Assembly (NCBI GenBank): GCA_031363945.1
Contig: JANLVJ010000033.1
Span: 142,075 to 206,074 of the forward strand
Length of the DNA: 64,000 nucleotides
From: JANLVJ01 sp031363945
GTDB taxonomy: Bacteria; Bacteroidota; Bacteroidia; Sphingobacteriales; Sphingobacteriaceae
Direction: 5' to 3'
This document shows positions 44,944 through 54,200 of this stretch, piece after piece. The number at the start of each line of letters is the position of its first letter. Position 1 is the first letter of the stretch. Both the position numbers and the translations under genes were made by a program. The notes under the pieces are model-generated. The model saw only the letters and a list, made by a program, of their open reading frames with translations, was not told where the DNA came from and did no database searches.

Positions 44944-45978
44944 ATGCAAGGTAATATAACTAAAACTACAGGCGTACTGCTTGTAAACCTGGGTACACCT
45001 GACAGTACTTCTACTGCTGACGTACGCAAGTACTTACGTGAGTTTTTAAGTGATCCCAGGGTGCTTGATATCAACCCGGTTGTGAGAACGCTTTTGCTGA
45101 ACCTGGTAATAGCCCCATTTCGTTCACCAAAATCAGCAGCAAGCTACCGGGAAGTATGGATGGAAGAAGGTTCTCCTTTAATGGTTTACGGTCGCCAGGT
45201 AAAACAGAGCCTGCAAGAGTCTCTGGGACCCGATTTTCATGTCCAGTTGGCCATGCGCTACCAGAGCCCTTCGATAGACTCAGCACTTGAAAATTTCAGA
45301 AAAGAGGGCATTGACCATATCCGTGTGATACCGATGTTTCCGCATTATGCTTCAGCTTCTACAGGCTCAGTTCATGAGAAAATCATGGATATTGTTAGTA
45401 AGTGGCAGGTAATACCCCAGATTTCATTTTTAAAAAGTTACCATGATGAGCCAGGCATGATTGAAGCTTTTGCTATCAATGGTGAAAGACATAAGCCAGC
45501 TGAATTTGATCATATTATCTTTAGTTTCCATGGACTACCGGTCAGGCAGCTTCGTAAGTCTGATGCTACTGGAGCCTATTGCCAGGCAAACGGGATCTGC
45601 TGTTCAACTTTCAATGAAACAAATAAAAACTGCTATGCTGCCCAGTGCCATGATACGGCCAGATTACTTGCAGCAAGATTAGAAATTGACCCGGGCCGGT
45701 ATACCATAAGTTTTCAGTCACGTCTTGGTCGTGACCCATGGATCAGGCCTTCGACCCAGGAAACAATTCTTCGTTTGGCTGCAGAGAGTAAAAAGAGGGT
45801 ACTTATTTTTTGTCCTGCATTTGTAGCTGATTGTCTTGAAACCTTATTTGAAGTAACAACTGAACTAAAAGACGAGTTTGTCGCAGCAGGAGGAGAGCAT
45901 GTTGAACTTGTTGAAAGTTTAAATAATGAGCCAAAATGGATAGAAACGCTGGTCAAACTTGCCAAAGAGGTTGTTTAA
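44944..45978 (+). CDS. hemH: Ferrochelatase
   Basis: The 344-residue protein has the N-terminal GVLLVNLGTPDS, the metal/porphyrin His in FSFHGLPVR (near residue 197) and the C-terminal acidic FCPAFVADCLETLFE. It inserts iron into protoporphyrin IX. Two CxxxC-like cysteines in ANGICCSTFNETNKNC could suggest an Fe-S or extra-metal site seen in some ferrochelatases, but this is not certain. Its TAA overlaps the stop of convergent waaA by 4 bp. Confidence 0.95.
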   Translation: MQGNITKTTGVLLVNLGTPDSTSTADVRKYLREFLSDPRVLDINPVVRTLLLNLVIAPFRSPKSAASYREVWMEEGSPLMVYGRQVKQSLQESLGPDFHVQLAMRYQSPSIDSALENFRKEGIDHIRVIPMFPHYASASTGSVHEKIMDIVSKWQVIPQISFLKSYHDEPGMIEAFAINGERHKPAEFDHIIFSFHGLPVRQLRKSDATGAYCQANGICCSTFNETNKNCYAAQCHDTARLLAARLEIDPGRYTISFQSRLGRDPWIRPSTQETILRLAAESKKRVLIFCPAFVADCLETLFEVTTELKDEFVAAGGEHVELVESLNNEPKWIETLVKLAKEVV

Positions 45979-47288
45979 TTACCAGTTTTTAGATCATGAT
46001 GCAGCCTTTCAAGGATGACCGAGGTTGCACCACGATTTTTCCTGATATAAGCTGATATTCTGTTGCCTGCCATAGTCCTTTTTTCGATATTTTGAAATAA
46101 TGTAAAGTAGGTTAAAAGCTCCTGATAAGTCGCCACAGAAAAAGAGCATCCAAGTTTAAGGGTATCTACTGCTTCTTTAAACTTTTTGAATTCAGGGCCG
46201 AAGATTACTGGTATTCCAGCTACACCAGCTTCAAGTATATTATGAATTCCGCTACCAAAGCCCCCTCCGATATATGCCAGATTGCCAAACTGGTAAATAG
46301 ATGACAGCATTCCTATATTATCAACCAGCAGTAATCTGGAATTATTGAGCTGGCTTTTACCGGTTCCCTGGGGCAATAAATTTTCACCCTGCTTAGCAAG
46401 TATGCCCGATTGAAAAAACCGTTGTTTTAACGTAGAATACAACATAACTTCAACGGGTGAATTGTCAATTATGGCCTGAATTTGCTTAAGCCCTGGATCA
46501 TGAGGGGCAATGATGAATTTCCAATGGTCAAAAGCGGGTTCTACCAGTAACTTAAGTAGCAGCTTCTCATCTTTAGGCCATGTGCTGCCAGCAATCAACG
46601 TTAAACATCCAGCCGTAAATGCCCGAATCTCTGGTAAAGGCTGACGGTGCTCAAAATTCTCAATGACTCTGTCAAACCGGGTATCACCAGCTACAGAGAC
46701 CTGATTATTTCCAGTTGACTGCAAGAGGGTCATCGATAACTCATCCTGTACAAAAAACCAGTTAACCCAGGCCAGCATTTTCTTAAACAGTTTGCCATAC
46801 CATTTAAAAAAAATCTGATCTGTTCTAAATTTTACTGATATCATATAGAGCGGAATTTCAAACTGCTGCAGGTAAAAGAAATAGTAGTACCAGAAGTCAT
46901 ATTTAGTAAAAATAGCGACTCGAGGGCTGAGCTGTTTGATAAATTTTAATGAACTGTGCGGGCCATCTACAGGAAGATAAAATACATCATCTGCAACAGG
47001 GTAGTTCTTGCGAATCTCATAACCTGATGGAGAGAAAAAGGTAAGAATGATTTTATCCGCAGGGTAATCATGTTTCCACCGCTCTATGAGTGGGCGCCCC
47101 TGTTCAAATTCTCCGAGTGATGAAAAATGAAACCATACCCGGCTTTCTAACTGTAATGCCAGTGATTTAAGTCGAACTTCTTGGCTTTTTCTTCCTCTGA
47201 GAAACAAATCTGCTTTTTTGTTGAAAAAAGAAGCTACCCAGATAAGTCTGACATAAAAAAAGAGCACTACTCTGTAAAGAATCAACAT
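45975..47288 (-). CDS. waaA: 3-deoxy-D-manno-octulosonic-acid transferase
   Basis: The 437-residue GT30-family protein has an N-terminal membrane anchor (about 5-23), a WFHFSSLGEFEQGRP motif (near residue 52), IAGSTWPKDEKLL (near 229) and GGFGSGIHNILEAGVAGIPVIFGPE (near 342) typical of KdtA. It adds Kdo to lipid A on the cytoplasmic face of the inner membrane, which with LptB points to a genuine LPS-bearing cell. Its stop overlaps hemH by 4 bp. Confidence 0.92.
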   Translation of the reverse strand: MLILYRVVLFFYVRLIWVASFFNKKADLFLRGRKSQEVRLKSLALQLESRVWFHFSSLGEFEQGRPLIERWKHDYPADKIILTFFSPSGYEIRKNYPVADDVFYLPVDGPHSSLKFIKQLSPRVAIFTKYDFWYYYFFYLQQFEIPLYMISVKFRTDQIFFKWYGKLFKKMLAWVNWFFVQDELSMTLLQSTGNNQVSVAGDTRFDRVIENFEHRQPLPEIRAFTAGCLTLIAGSTWPKDEKLLLKLLVEPAFDHWKFIIAPHDPGLKQIQAIIDNSPVEVMLYSTLKQRFFQSGILAKQGENLLPQGTGKSQLNNSRLLLVDNIGMLSSIYQFGNLAYIGGGFGSGIHNILEAGVAGIPVIFGPEFKKFKEAVDTLKLGCSFSVATYQELLTYFTLFQNIEKRTMAGNRISAYIRKNRGATSVILERLHHDLKTGN

Positions 47289-47426
47289 GTTTTTAGTGTA
47301 CTCAAAGGAAGTTATTATCTTCCGCTTTGTAAAATGAATCTTATAGATTACCTGACAATAATAAATCGGGTATATTAGCCTTAATCTATAAATCTGCCTG
47401 ATAATTTAAAATTTTAAACCTATAAT

Positions 47427-48737
47427 ATGAAGATAGCCGTAGTCGGAACCGGATATGTTGGCCTTGTAACCGGAACCTGCCTCTCAGAAACTGGTAATAT
47501 GGTTACCTGTGTTGATATCAATGAAGATAAAATTAGCATGATGAACTCAGGTGTGGTCCCGATTTACGAGCCAGGTCTTGAAATCTTGTTTCATCGCAAT
47601 ATTGCCCAACGCAGACTTATATTTACCACCGATCTGGAGAAGGGAATTAAAGATGCAGAAATTATTTTTCTGGCCTTGCCAACCCCTCCTGGAGAAGATG
47701 GTTCGGCAGACCTGTCATATATACTGGGTGCAGCAGAAGACATCGGCAAACTGCTTACAGGTTACACGGTGATTGTTGATAAAAGTACAGTTCCAGTAGG
47801 TACAGCTGAACTTGTGAGCCGCACTATATCCAGTTTCACAAAACATCCTTTTGATGTGGTTTCTAATCCTGAATTTTTACGTGAGGGGGTTGCTGTTGAC
47901 GATTTCATGAAACCCGACCGTATTGTTATCGGAACAACCTCAGAACCTGCCAGAAAATTAATGAATGAACTGTATGCCCCATACGTTCGCCAGGGCAATC
48001 CTATAATTTTTATGGATGAGGCTTCAGCCGAGCTAACCAAGTATGCTGCAAATTCATTTCTTGCCACTAAAATTTCATTTATGAATGAGGTAGCCAATTT
48101 GTGTGAGCAGGTTGGTGCAAATGTCGACATGGTTAGAAAAGGCATAGGGTCTGATGATCGTATTGGCAGAAGATTTTTATTTCCAGGGGTTGGTTATGGG
48201 GGAAGTTGTTTTCCAAAAGATGTTCTTGCTTTATTAAAATCATCAGATGAAGCAGGATATGATTTCAAAATCCTTAATGCCGTTATTGCCGTCAATAAAC
48301 GGCAGCGTGAAAATTTCGTAGCGCGTATTCTTTCCTATTATGGAGGAGATGTTGCTGGCAAAAAGTTTGCTATCTGGGGCCTGGCTTTCAAACCAGAAAC
48401 CGATGATATCAGAGAGGCCCCTGCTGTTCATATTCTTGAAAGCCTGCTGAATGCGGGTGCAAAACTGCATGTCTATGATCCAGAAGCCATGAAACATATA
48501 GAGAAAAATTTCGGATCAAAAATTGATTATGGTCATGATGAGTATGATACTTTAACAGGAGCTGATGCATTAATCATTGTTACCGAATGGTCATTATTTA
48601 GAAATCCCGACTTTGAAAAAATGAAGTCCTCTCTTAAAGCACCTGTAATTTTCGATGGCCGTAATCTGTATGATCTTGACAAGATGCAGGAATTAGGTTT
48701 TTACTATAGCAGTATTGGTCGTCAATTGATCGATTAA
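47427..48737 (+). CDS. UDP-glucose 6-dehydrogenase
   Basis: The 436-residue protein has the N-terminal VVGTGYVGLVTG NAD-binding motif and the catalytic Cys in GGSCFPKDVLALLK (near residue 257). It oxidises UDP-glucose to UDP-glucuronate. The next gene converts that product to UDP-xylose, so the first two genes of this cluster form a pathway. It is separated from the divergent waaA by 138 bp, which carries its control region. Confidence 0.95.
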   Translation: MKIAVVGTGYVGLVTGTCLSETGNMVTCVDINEDKISMMNSGVVPIYEPGLEILFHRNIAQRRLIFTTDLEKGIKDAEIIFLALPTPPGEDGSADLSYILGAAEDIGKLLTGYTVIVDKSTVPVGTAELVSRTISSFTKHPFDVVSNPEFLREGVAVDDFMKPDRIVIGTTSEPARKLMNELYAPYVRQGNPIIFMDEASAELTKYAANSFLATKISFMNEVANLCEQVGANVDMVRKGIGSDDRIGRRFLFPGVGYGGSCFPKDVLALLKSSDEAGYDFKILNAVIAVNKRQRENFVARILSYYGGDVAGKKFAIWGLAFKPETDDIREAPAVHILESLLNAGAKLHVYDPEAMKHIEKNFGSKIDYGHDEYDTLTGADALIIVTEWSLFRNPDFEKMKSSLKAPVIFDGRNLYDLDKMQELGFYYSSIGRQLID

Positions 48738-48822
48738 ACATTCTAATTAAGAGCTTTTCATTACATTCGTCTACAGTTATTTTAGCCCCCAGCCTCTCAC
48801 AGGATAATTAAAACCTACCTAT

Positions 48823-49803
48823 ATGCGCAATAAAAGGATTCTAATTACCGGAGCCGCAGGCTTTCTGGGTTCACATCTATGTGACCGCTTTATGAAAGAG
48901 GGTTACAATGTGGTTGGAATGGATAATCTGATAACAGGGTCTCTCAAAAATATAGAGCATCTTTTCAAAGAAGCACAGTTTGAATTTTATAATCAAGATG
49001 TATCAAAGTACGTGCATGTTGCCGGTGAAATTGATTATATCCTGCACTTTGCCTCACCTGCAAGCCCAATTGATTACCTAAAAATTCCTATACAGACATT
49101 AAAGGTAAGCTCTCTTGGCACGCATAATCTGCTTGGTCTTGCCAGAAGTAAAAATGCGAGAATTCTTGTGGCATCTACCTCAGAGGTATATGGTGACCCT
49201 GCAGTACATCCTCAACCTGAAGAATACTGGGGTAATGTAAATCCTGTTGGCCCCAGAGGTGTTTATGATGAGGCTAAACGTTTTCAGGAAGCTATCACGA
49301 TGGCTTATCATACGTTTCATGGGCTTGAGACACGGATCATCCGTATCTTCAATACCTACGGACCTCGAATGCGATTAAATGACGGACGTGTACTACCTGC
49401 TTTTATCGGTCAGGCCTTGAGAGGTGAAGACCTTACCGTATTCGGTGATGGCAGTCAGACACGTTCATTTTGTTATGTTGATGATTTAGTCGAAGGTATT
49501 TACCGCTTATTGCACAGTGATTATACTCAGCCTGTTAATATTGGTAATCCTGATGAGATTACGATTGCTCAGTTTGGAGAAGAAATAATCAAGCTTACAG
49601 GTACAACACAAAAAATCATCTATACAGACTTACCAGTCGATGACCCCAAACAGCGCAAACCAGATATTACTAAAGCACGTGAACTGCTTAACTGGGAGCC
49701 TAAGGTTGGCAGGGCAGAAGGCCTTGCCATTACCTATGAATATTTCAGAAATCTTCCAACACAAGAACTGCATCATAAAGATTTCAGTCAATACAATAAA
49801 TAA
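48823..49803 (+). CDS. UDP-glucuronate decarboxylase (UDP-xylose synthase)
   Basis: The 326-residue SDR protein has GAAGFLGSHL at the N-terminus, ASTSEVYGDP (near residue 119) and GPRGVYDEAKRFQEA (near 147) where Y-x3-K sits in the YDEAKR hallmark of UDP-xylose synthase. It decarboxylates UDP-glucuronate made by the enzyme encoded 85 bp upstream. The product can be used for exopolysaccharide or LPS sugars. It precedes galE by 3 bp. Confidence 0.94.
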   Translation: MRNKRILITGAAGFLGSHLCDRFMKEGYNVVGMDNLITGSLKNIEHLFKEAQFEFYNQDVSKYVHVAGEIDYILHFASPASPIDYLKIPIQTLKVSSLGTHNLLGLARSKNARILVASTSEVYGDPAVHPQPEEYWGNVNPVGPRGVYDEAKRFQEAITMAYHTFHGLETRIIRIFNTYGPRMRLNDGRVLPAFIGQALRGEDLTVFGDGSQTRSFCYVDDLVEGIYRLLHSDYTQPVNIGNPDEITIAQFGEEIIKLTGTTQKIIYTDLPVDDPKQRKPDITKARELLNWEPKVGRAEGLAITYEYFRNLPTQELHHKDFSQYNK

Positions 49804-49806
49804 ATT

Positions 49807-50832
49807 ATGGGTAAAAAAATACTCGTTACCGGTGGTACAGGTTACATAGGTTCCCATACAGTTGTAGAGCTTATAAATGCTGGATATGAGCCAATAATTA
49901 TTGATGATCTAAGTAATTCAAGTCTTTCTTCTCTTGATGGTATTGAAACAATCACAGGTGTGAGACCTGAATTTCATCAATTTAATCTGCAGGATCCAGA
50001 GTTGCTTGAAGCATTTTATGCCAGCCATCAGGATATTGCCGTAGTGATTCATTTCGCTGCATTTAAAGCCGTAGGAGAGTCGATAAGCAGGCCACTTGAT
50101 TATTATCAGAATAATGTGGGTTCTTTGATGAATCTGATAAAGGTGGCCGGACCAACCCTGAAATTAGTTTTTTCGTCTTCCTGTACCGTATATGGGGAGC
50201 CTGATTTATTGCCTGTTACCGAAGAAGCACCTTTTAAAAAGGCAGAATCACCTTATGGGAATACGAAACAAATTTGTGAAGAGATTCTTGAATTCAGTTC
50301 AAAGGCTGCAGAATTACGTGTAATTTCTCTCCGTTATTTCAATCCAGTAGGAGCACATCCCAGTTCACTATTAGGTGAACTGCCGGTAGGAGCTCCCAAT
50401 AATCTGGTTCCATATATTACACAGACAGCCATTGGAATCAGAAAAGAGTTAATAGTTTTTGGTGCCGATTATGATACACCTGATGGGTCATGTATTCGTG
50501 ATTTTATACATGTGATTGATCTGGCCCGTGCACATGTGATAGCCTGTAAGCGGTTACTTACTGCAGAAAATCTGTCTAAGAACGAAGTATTTAACCTTGG
50601 AACAGGCAAGGGGTTTAGTGTACTCGATGTTATTCGTACCTTTCAAGAGGTCAACGGAGTAACGGTAAATTATAAGATTGGTGCCCGAAGACCTGGTGAT
50701 GTCGTTAATATTTACGGAGATGCAAGTAAGGCAAAGTCTGTTTTAAACTGGACAGCTGAACTAGGGCTCGAAGAAATGTTGAAATCTTCCTGGCATTGGG
50801 AACAATATCTATCAAAAAATAAACAAAAATGA
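49807..50832 (+). CDS. galE: UDP-glucose 4-epimerase
   Basis: The 341-residue SDR has GGTGYIGSHTVVEL at the N-terminus, SSSCTVYG (near residue 120), Y-x3-K in SPYGNTKQICEE (near 148) and GSCIRDFIHV (near 225), all typical of GalE. It interconverts UDP-glucose and UDP-galactose. It lies 3 bp after the UDP-xylose synthase gene and overlaps rfbB by 4 bp (ATGA), so it is clearly in the nucleotide-sugar operon. Confidence 0.95.
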   Translation: MGKKILVTGGTGYIGSHTVVELINAGYEPIIIDDLSNSSLSSLDGIETITGVRPEFHQFNLQDPELLEAFYASHQDIAVVIHFAAFKAVGESISRPLDYYQNNVGSLMNLIKVAGPTLKLVFSSSCTVYGEPDLLPVTEEAPFKKAESPYGNTKQICEEILEFSSKAAELRVISLRYFNPVGAHPSSLLGELPVGAPNNLVPYITQTAIGIRKELIVFGADYDTPDGSCIRDFIHVIDLARAHVIACKRLLTAENLSKNEVFNLGTGKGFSVLDVIRTFQEVNGVTVNYKIGARRPGDVVNIYGDASKAKSVLNWTAELGLEEMLKSSWHWEQYLSKNKQK

Positions 50833-51872
50833 ATATTCTGATTACAGGCGGGGCTGGTTTTATAGGTTCACATGTTGTAAGGTTATTTGTCAATAAATAT
50901 CCACAGCATACTATCATAAACCTTGATAAACTGACATATGCTGGTAACCTCAGAAATCTGACTGATATTGAACATACTGCAAATTATAAATTTATCAGGG
51001 CCGATATTACCGATACCCTTCAACTTGAGGATGTTTTTGCTGCCTGTAATCCAGATAGTGTAATACACCTGGCTGCAGAGTCACATGTTGACAGATCTAT
51101 AACCAGGCCACTTGACTTTGTGATGACCAATGTCGTAGGTACAGCTAACCTTTTGAACGTTTCGCGAAAACATTGGCAGGCAGATCTTGCAGGTCACCGG
51201 TTTTATCATGTTTCGACTGACGAAGTATACGGAAGTCTGGGTGCAACAGGTCTGTTTACAGAAAAAACGGCCTATGATCCTCATAGTCCTTACTCAGCTT
51301 CAAAAGCCAGTTCAGATCATTTTGTGCGGGCCTACTTTGATACCTATGGAATGAATACTGTTATTTCAAACTGTTCAAATAATTACGGGCCATTTCATTT
51401 TCCAGAAAAGCTTATTCCTCTGGCAATAAATAATATCAAGATTGGTAAAAAGGTGCCTGTTTATGGTATGGGTGAAAATGTACGTGACTGGCTGTTTGTT
51501 GAAGATCATGCCCGGGCTATTGACTTGATTTTTCATCAGGCTAAGGCCGGAGAGACATTCAATATCGGCGGCCACAATGAATGGAAGAATATTGATGTTA
51601 TCAATCTTCTGTGTAAGATCATGGACAAAAAATTAGGACGTAGGGCAGGAGATTCAGCCAACCTGATTGAATATGTAACTGACCGTGCAGGTCATGACCT
51701 TAGATATGCGATAGATTCTTCAAAATTGCAATACCAGCTGGGATGGCAGCCCAGCCTTCAGTTTGAAGAAGGACTTGAGCTTACGGTTGATTGGTATCTT
51801 GAAAATCAGGCATGGTTAAATGAGATTACTTCAGGTGCCTACCAGGAATATTATAAGTCACAATACCATTGA
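50829..51872 (+). CDS. rfbB: dTDP-glucose 4,6-dehydratase
   Basis: The 347-residue SDR has GGAGFIGSHVVRLF at the N-terminus, HVSTDEVYGSLG (near residue 124), SPYSASKASSDHFVRAY (near 155) and NCSNNYGPFHFPEKLIP (near 182), the RfbB hallmarks including the D-E catalytic pair. It makes dTDP-4-keto-6-deoxyglucose for rhamnose or related sugars. RfbA, C and D are not in the window. It ends only 7 bp from the convergent permease gene. Confidence 0.95.
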   Translation: MNILITGGAGFIGSHVVRLFVNKYPQHTIINLDKLTYAGNLRNLTDIEHTANYKFIRADITDTLQLEDVFAACNPDSVIHLAAESHVDRSITRPLDFVMTNVVGTANLLNVSRKHWQADLAGHRFYHVSTDEVYGSLGATGLFTEKTAYDPHSPYSASKASSDHFVRAYFDTYGMNTVISNCSNNYGPFHFPEKLIPLAINNIKIGKKVPVYGMGENVRDWLFVEDHARAIDLIFHQAKAGETFNIGGHNEWKNIDVINLLCKIMDKKLGRRAGDSANLIEYVTDRAGHDLRYAIDSSKLQYQLGWQPSLQFEEGLELTVDWYLENQAWLNEITSGAYQEYYKSQYH

Positions 51873-51879
51873 TAAATGG

Positions 51880-53112
51880 CTATTCGTATCTTAATGCTTC
51901 AACAGGGTCTAGTTTTGATGCTTTTATGGCAGGGTAAATACCTGAGAAGATTCCGACACCAATACAGACAACTATTGCCCCTGCTATCCATAACCAGGGG
52001 AAGATAAATCCTCCGCCTACAAGCAAAGGAACTATATTACCAATTAAGATTCCAAGAATAATTCCTCCCAGTCCGCCCAACTGGCAGATTACTAGCGCTT
52101 CGGCAAGAAACTGCTGCCTGATGTACTCAGATGTGGCCCCGATTGCTTTTCTGATGCCAATCTCTCGTGTTCGTTCAGTAACAGAAACAAGCATGATATT
52201 CATCAGGGCAATAGATGCTCCGAAAAGAGTGATAATGCCAATCGCAGTTGCAGCTACTGTTACGATAGCAATATTTCCAAGAAGCTGGTTAATGAGTTCA
52301 TCACTTTTTGAGATTTCGAAATTATCTTCCTGCCCCTGATGTAACTTTCTGATATTTCTAAAGGTGCCCGTTGCTTCAGCAATAATTTGTGGCATCTGGG
52401 TTGCATTTTGAACCTGCACCACCATATTATAAGTTGGATGCAAACTATTACTGATGGCCTTCCCTTTTAACAAAGGAATAAGACAAACACGGTCACCATT
52501 CAGGCCTGCTGAAGACCCCTTGGATTCAAATATTCCTATGATTCTGAATTTTTCACTTCCAATAGATATTAATTTTCCGAGTGGGTCAGCATCTTTAAAA
52601 AGCTTTTTTTCGATTTCAACCCCTATGATAACAACGTTACTTCCTGCCGTCACTTCTGAAGTATTCACATTTCTACCACTACCAATCTTGTAGCCATTTG
52701 TAAGGGCGTAAGACTCATCGCCACCCATCACCGAAATATTGGGATTGGTTTTGGCCGTCTCATTTTTGATAGTAGCATTCGATGTGGCTGAAGTTGAAAT
52801 TGAAACAATAGCTGGCGAATTAAAAGAATTCTTAAAATCCATTGCTTCTATAAAACTGATCGGTTTGTAATGTTTCGGGGCAGTCCCACTATTACCAAAC
52901 CGTATGTTTAAACCCCTGTTCTGAATTTTAAATGAGTTGGTGCCCATTAACGAAAAATTATCTGTCAGAGAATTCTTTATGCTGTCTATGGAAGTAAGAA
53001 TTCCTACGAGTGCCATGATCCCGATCGAAATGATCAGCGCAGTCAGGGTTGTACGTAGTTTATTGCCCTTTATTGAATTAAAGCTTTCGCGGATGATGTC
53101 AAGATAATTCAA
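51880..53112 (-). CDS. MacB/FtsX-type ABC transporter permease
   Basis: The 410-residue protein has an N-terminal helix (about 20-42), a MacB periplasmic core domain (about 45-250), then three FtsX helices (about 285-400) with EREIGIRKAIGA-like TREIGIRKAIGATSEYIRQQF near residue 320. These act with a separate ATPase to move lipoproteins, peptides or drugs by mechanotransmission. No ATPase is adjacent. The start is TTG at 53110-53112; the signal helix starts too soon after for a later ATG. Confidence 0.85.
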   Translation of the reverse strand: MNYLDIIRESFNSIKGNKLRTTLTALIISIGIMALVGILTSIDSIKNSLTDNFSLMGTNSFKIQNRGLNIRFGNSGTAPKHYKPISFIEAMDFKNSFNSPAIVSISTSATSNATIKNETAKTNPNISVMGGDESYALTNGYKIGSGRNVNTSEVTAGSNVVIIGVEIEKKLFKDADPLGKLISIGSEKFRIIGIFESKGSSAGLNGDRVCLIPLLKGKAISNSLHPTYNMVVQVQNATQMPQIIAEATGTFRNIRKLHQGQEDNFEISKSDELINQLLGNIAIVTVAATAIGIITLFGASIALMNIMLVSVTERTREIGIRKAIGATSEYIRQQFLAEALVICQLGGLGGIILGILIGNIVPLLVGGGFIFPWLWIAGAIVVCIGVGIFSGIYPAIKASKLDPVEALRYE

Positions 53113-53178
53113 TAGCCAACGATTTAGTTTAACTAGTTATGGAAGGTACTGTATTAAAAATTGTAATCTTTGGCCCCG

Positions 53179-53535
53179 CTATACCCCGAAAGAGCTGCCA
53201 CAGCCACAGGTAGATTGGGCATTCGGATTAGAAAATGTAAATCCGCGGGCATTCAGACCATCTTTGTAATCAACCTCCATACCCAGTAGATACATACTTT
53301 GCGCCTTATTCATGAAAACCAAAATATCTTCAACCGTATACTCCAGGTCTTCAGCCGTTTTATTGTCAAATGCAAGGGTATAACTAAGACCTGCACATCC
53401 ACCACCTTCAACACCCAGTCTCAAGCCTAAAGGTTGGTTTGTGGTGCTTTTATTTGGCTCAATTGCAATCATTTGTTTAATTTCATTGATTGCCCCTACC
53501 GTAAAATTTACCAGTACTTCTGCTGTTTTTTCCAT
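53179..53535 (-). CDS. A-type iron-sulfur carrier (IscA/ErpA/SufA family)
   Basis: From the ATG at 53535 the protein is 118 residues. It has GVEGGGCAGLSYTLAF (first Cys) and the paired Cys in QSTCGCGSSF at the C-terminus, the three conserved cluster ligands of A-type carriers. They deliver Fe-S clusters to apo-enzymes. A longer frame extends to 53742, but its extra residues are antisense to the next gene and have no family resemblance. A TATATTTG box at 53554-53561 supports the short form. Confidence 0.92.
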   Translation of the reverse strand: MEKTAEVLVNFTVGAINEIKQMIAIEPNKSTTNQPLGLRLGVEGGGCAGLSYTLAFDNKTAEDLEYTVEDILVFMNKAQSMYLLGMEVDYKDGLNARGFTFSNPNAQSTCGCGSSFGV

Positions 53536-53553
53536 CTGTGAAATTCTGTGATG

Positions 53554-53561
53554 CAAATATA
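53554..53561 (-). promoter_or_regulatory. Probable -7 box for the A-type carrier gene
   Basis: TATATTTG on the minus strand, 19 nt before the ATG, followed by C as in the kbl box. No clear -33. Confidence 0.4.
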
Positions 53562-53596
53562 AGTTTAAATCATGATTTTTGTTTAAAACCCAGTAT

Positions 53597-54124
53597 ATGA
53601 ACCAGACAACCATACCTGATTTATTAAAAATTATCTTACCAGCTTTAATTGTTCTTGGCGCAATGTTTTTACTCGTTAAAAGTTTTTTGCTTGAAGAAAG
53701 AGAAAAGCGGTCGCTTGAACTTAAATTGAAAACAATTGACAAAATGCTACCATTGAGGCTTAATGCTTATGAACGAGTTATCGTTTATGTAGAACGTGCA
53801 AACCCTTCAAATCTGATTCTCAGAAACTATGAAGCAGGAATCAGCGCAAGGCAGTTACAGATGAAAACCCTTGATGAGATCAGAACTGAATTTGAGCATA
53901 ACCTATCCCAGCAAATCTATATTTCTGAAGAAGCCTGGCAAGTTGTAAAAAAGATAAAAGACGAAACCAGTATTTTAATCAATGACCAGACTATACAATT
54001 ACCAGAAGGAGCAAGCGGAGCTGAGCTAAGCCGCAAAATTCTCGAAAAAACCGGTCATATGGATCCTGACCCTTATGACTATGCAACCCTGCTTATAAAG
54101 CGTGAAATCAGGCAATTATTCTAG
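53597..54124 (+). CDS. Conserved membrane-anchored protein of unknown function, 175 aa
   Basis: From the ATG at 53597 the protein has one N-terminal membrane helix (about 10-30), a charged coiled-coil-like stretch (about 31-50) and a soluble domain containing MLPLRLNAYERVIVYVERANP. I know it only as an uncharacterised type seen in Bacteroidota. Its position just before the mutase (76-bp gap) on the same strand suggests shared transcription but no proven link. The start six codons earlier at TTG 53579 is less likely. Confidence 0.7.
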   Translation: MNQTTIPDLLKIILPALIVLGAMFLLVKSFLLEEREKRSLELKLKTIDKMLPLRLNAYERVIVYVERANPSNLILRNYEAGISARQLQMKTLDEIRTEFEHNLSQQIYISEEAWQVVKKIKDETSILINDQTIQLPEGASGAELSRKILEKTGHMDPDPYDYATLLIKREIRQLF

Positions 54125-54200
54125 CTGATATTTCTATTACAGAGCTTTGCGGTCATTTTTCTTGTTGACCTTAGATTTTTAAAATTTGTTTACCAATCAT

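Noticed and set aside
53536..53742. N-terminal extension of the A-type iron-sulfur carrier
   Set aside because: Antisense to the neighbouring gene, no similarity to the family, and beyond a likely -7 box; the ATG at 53535 is the family start.
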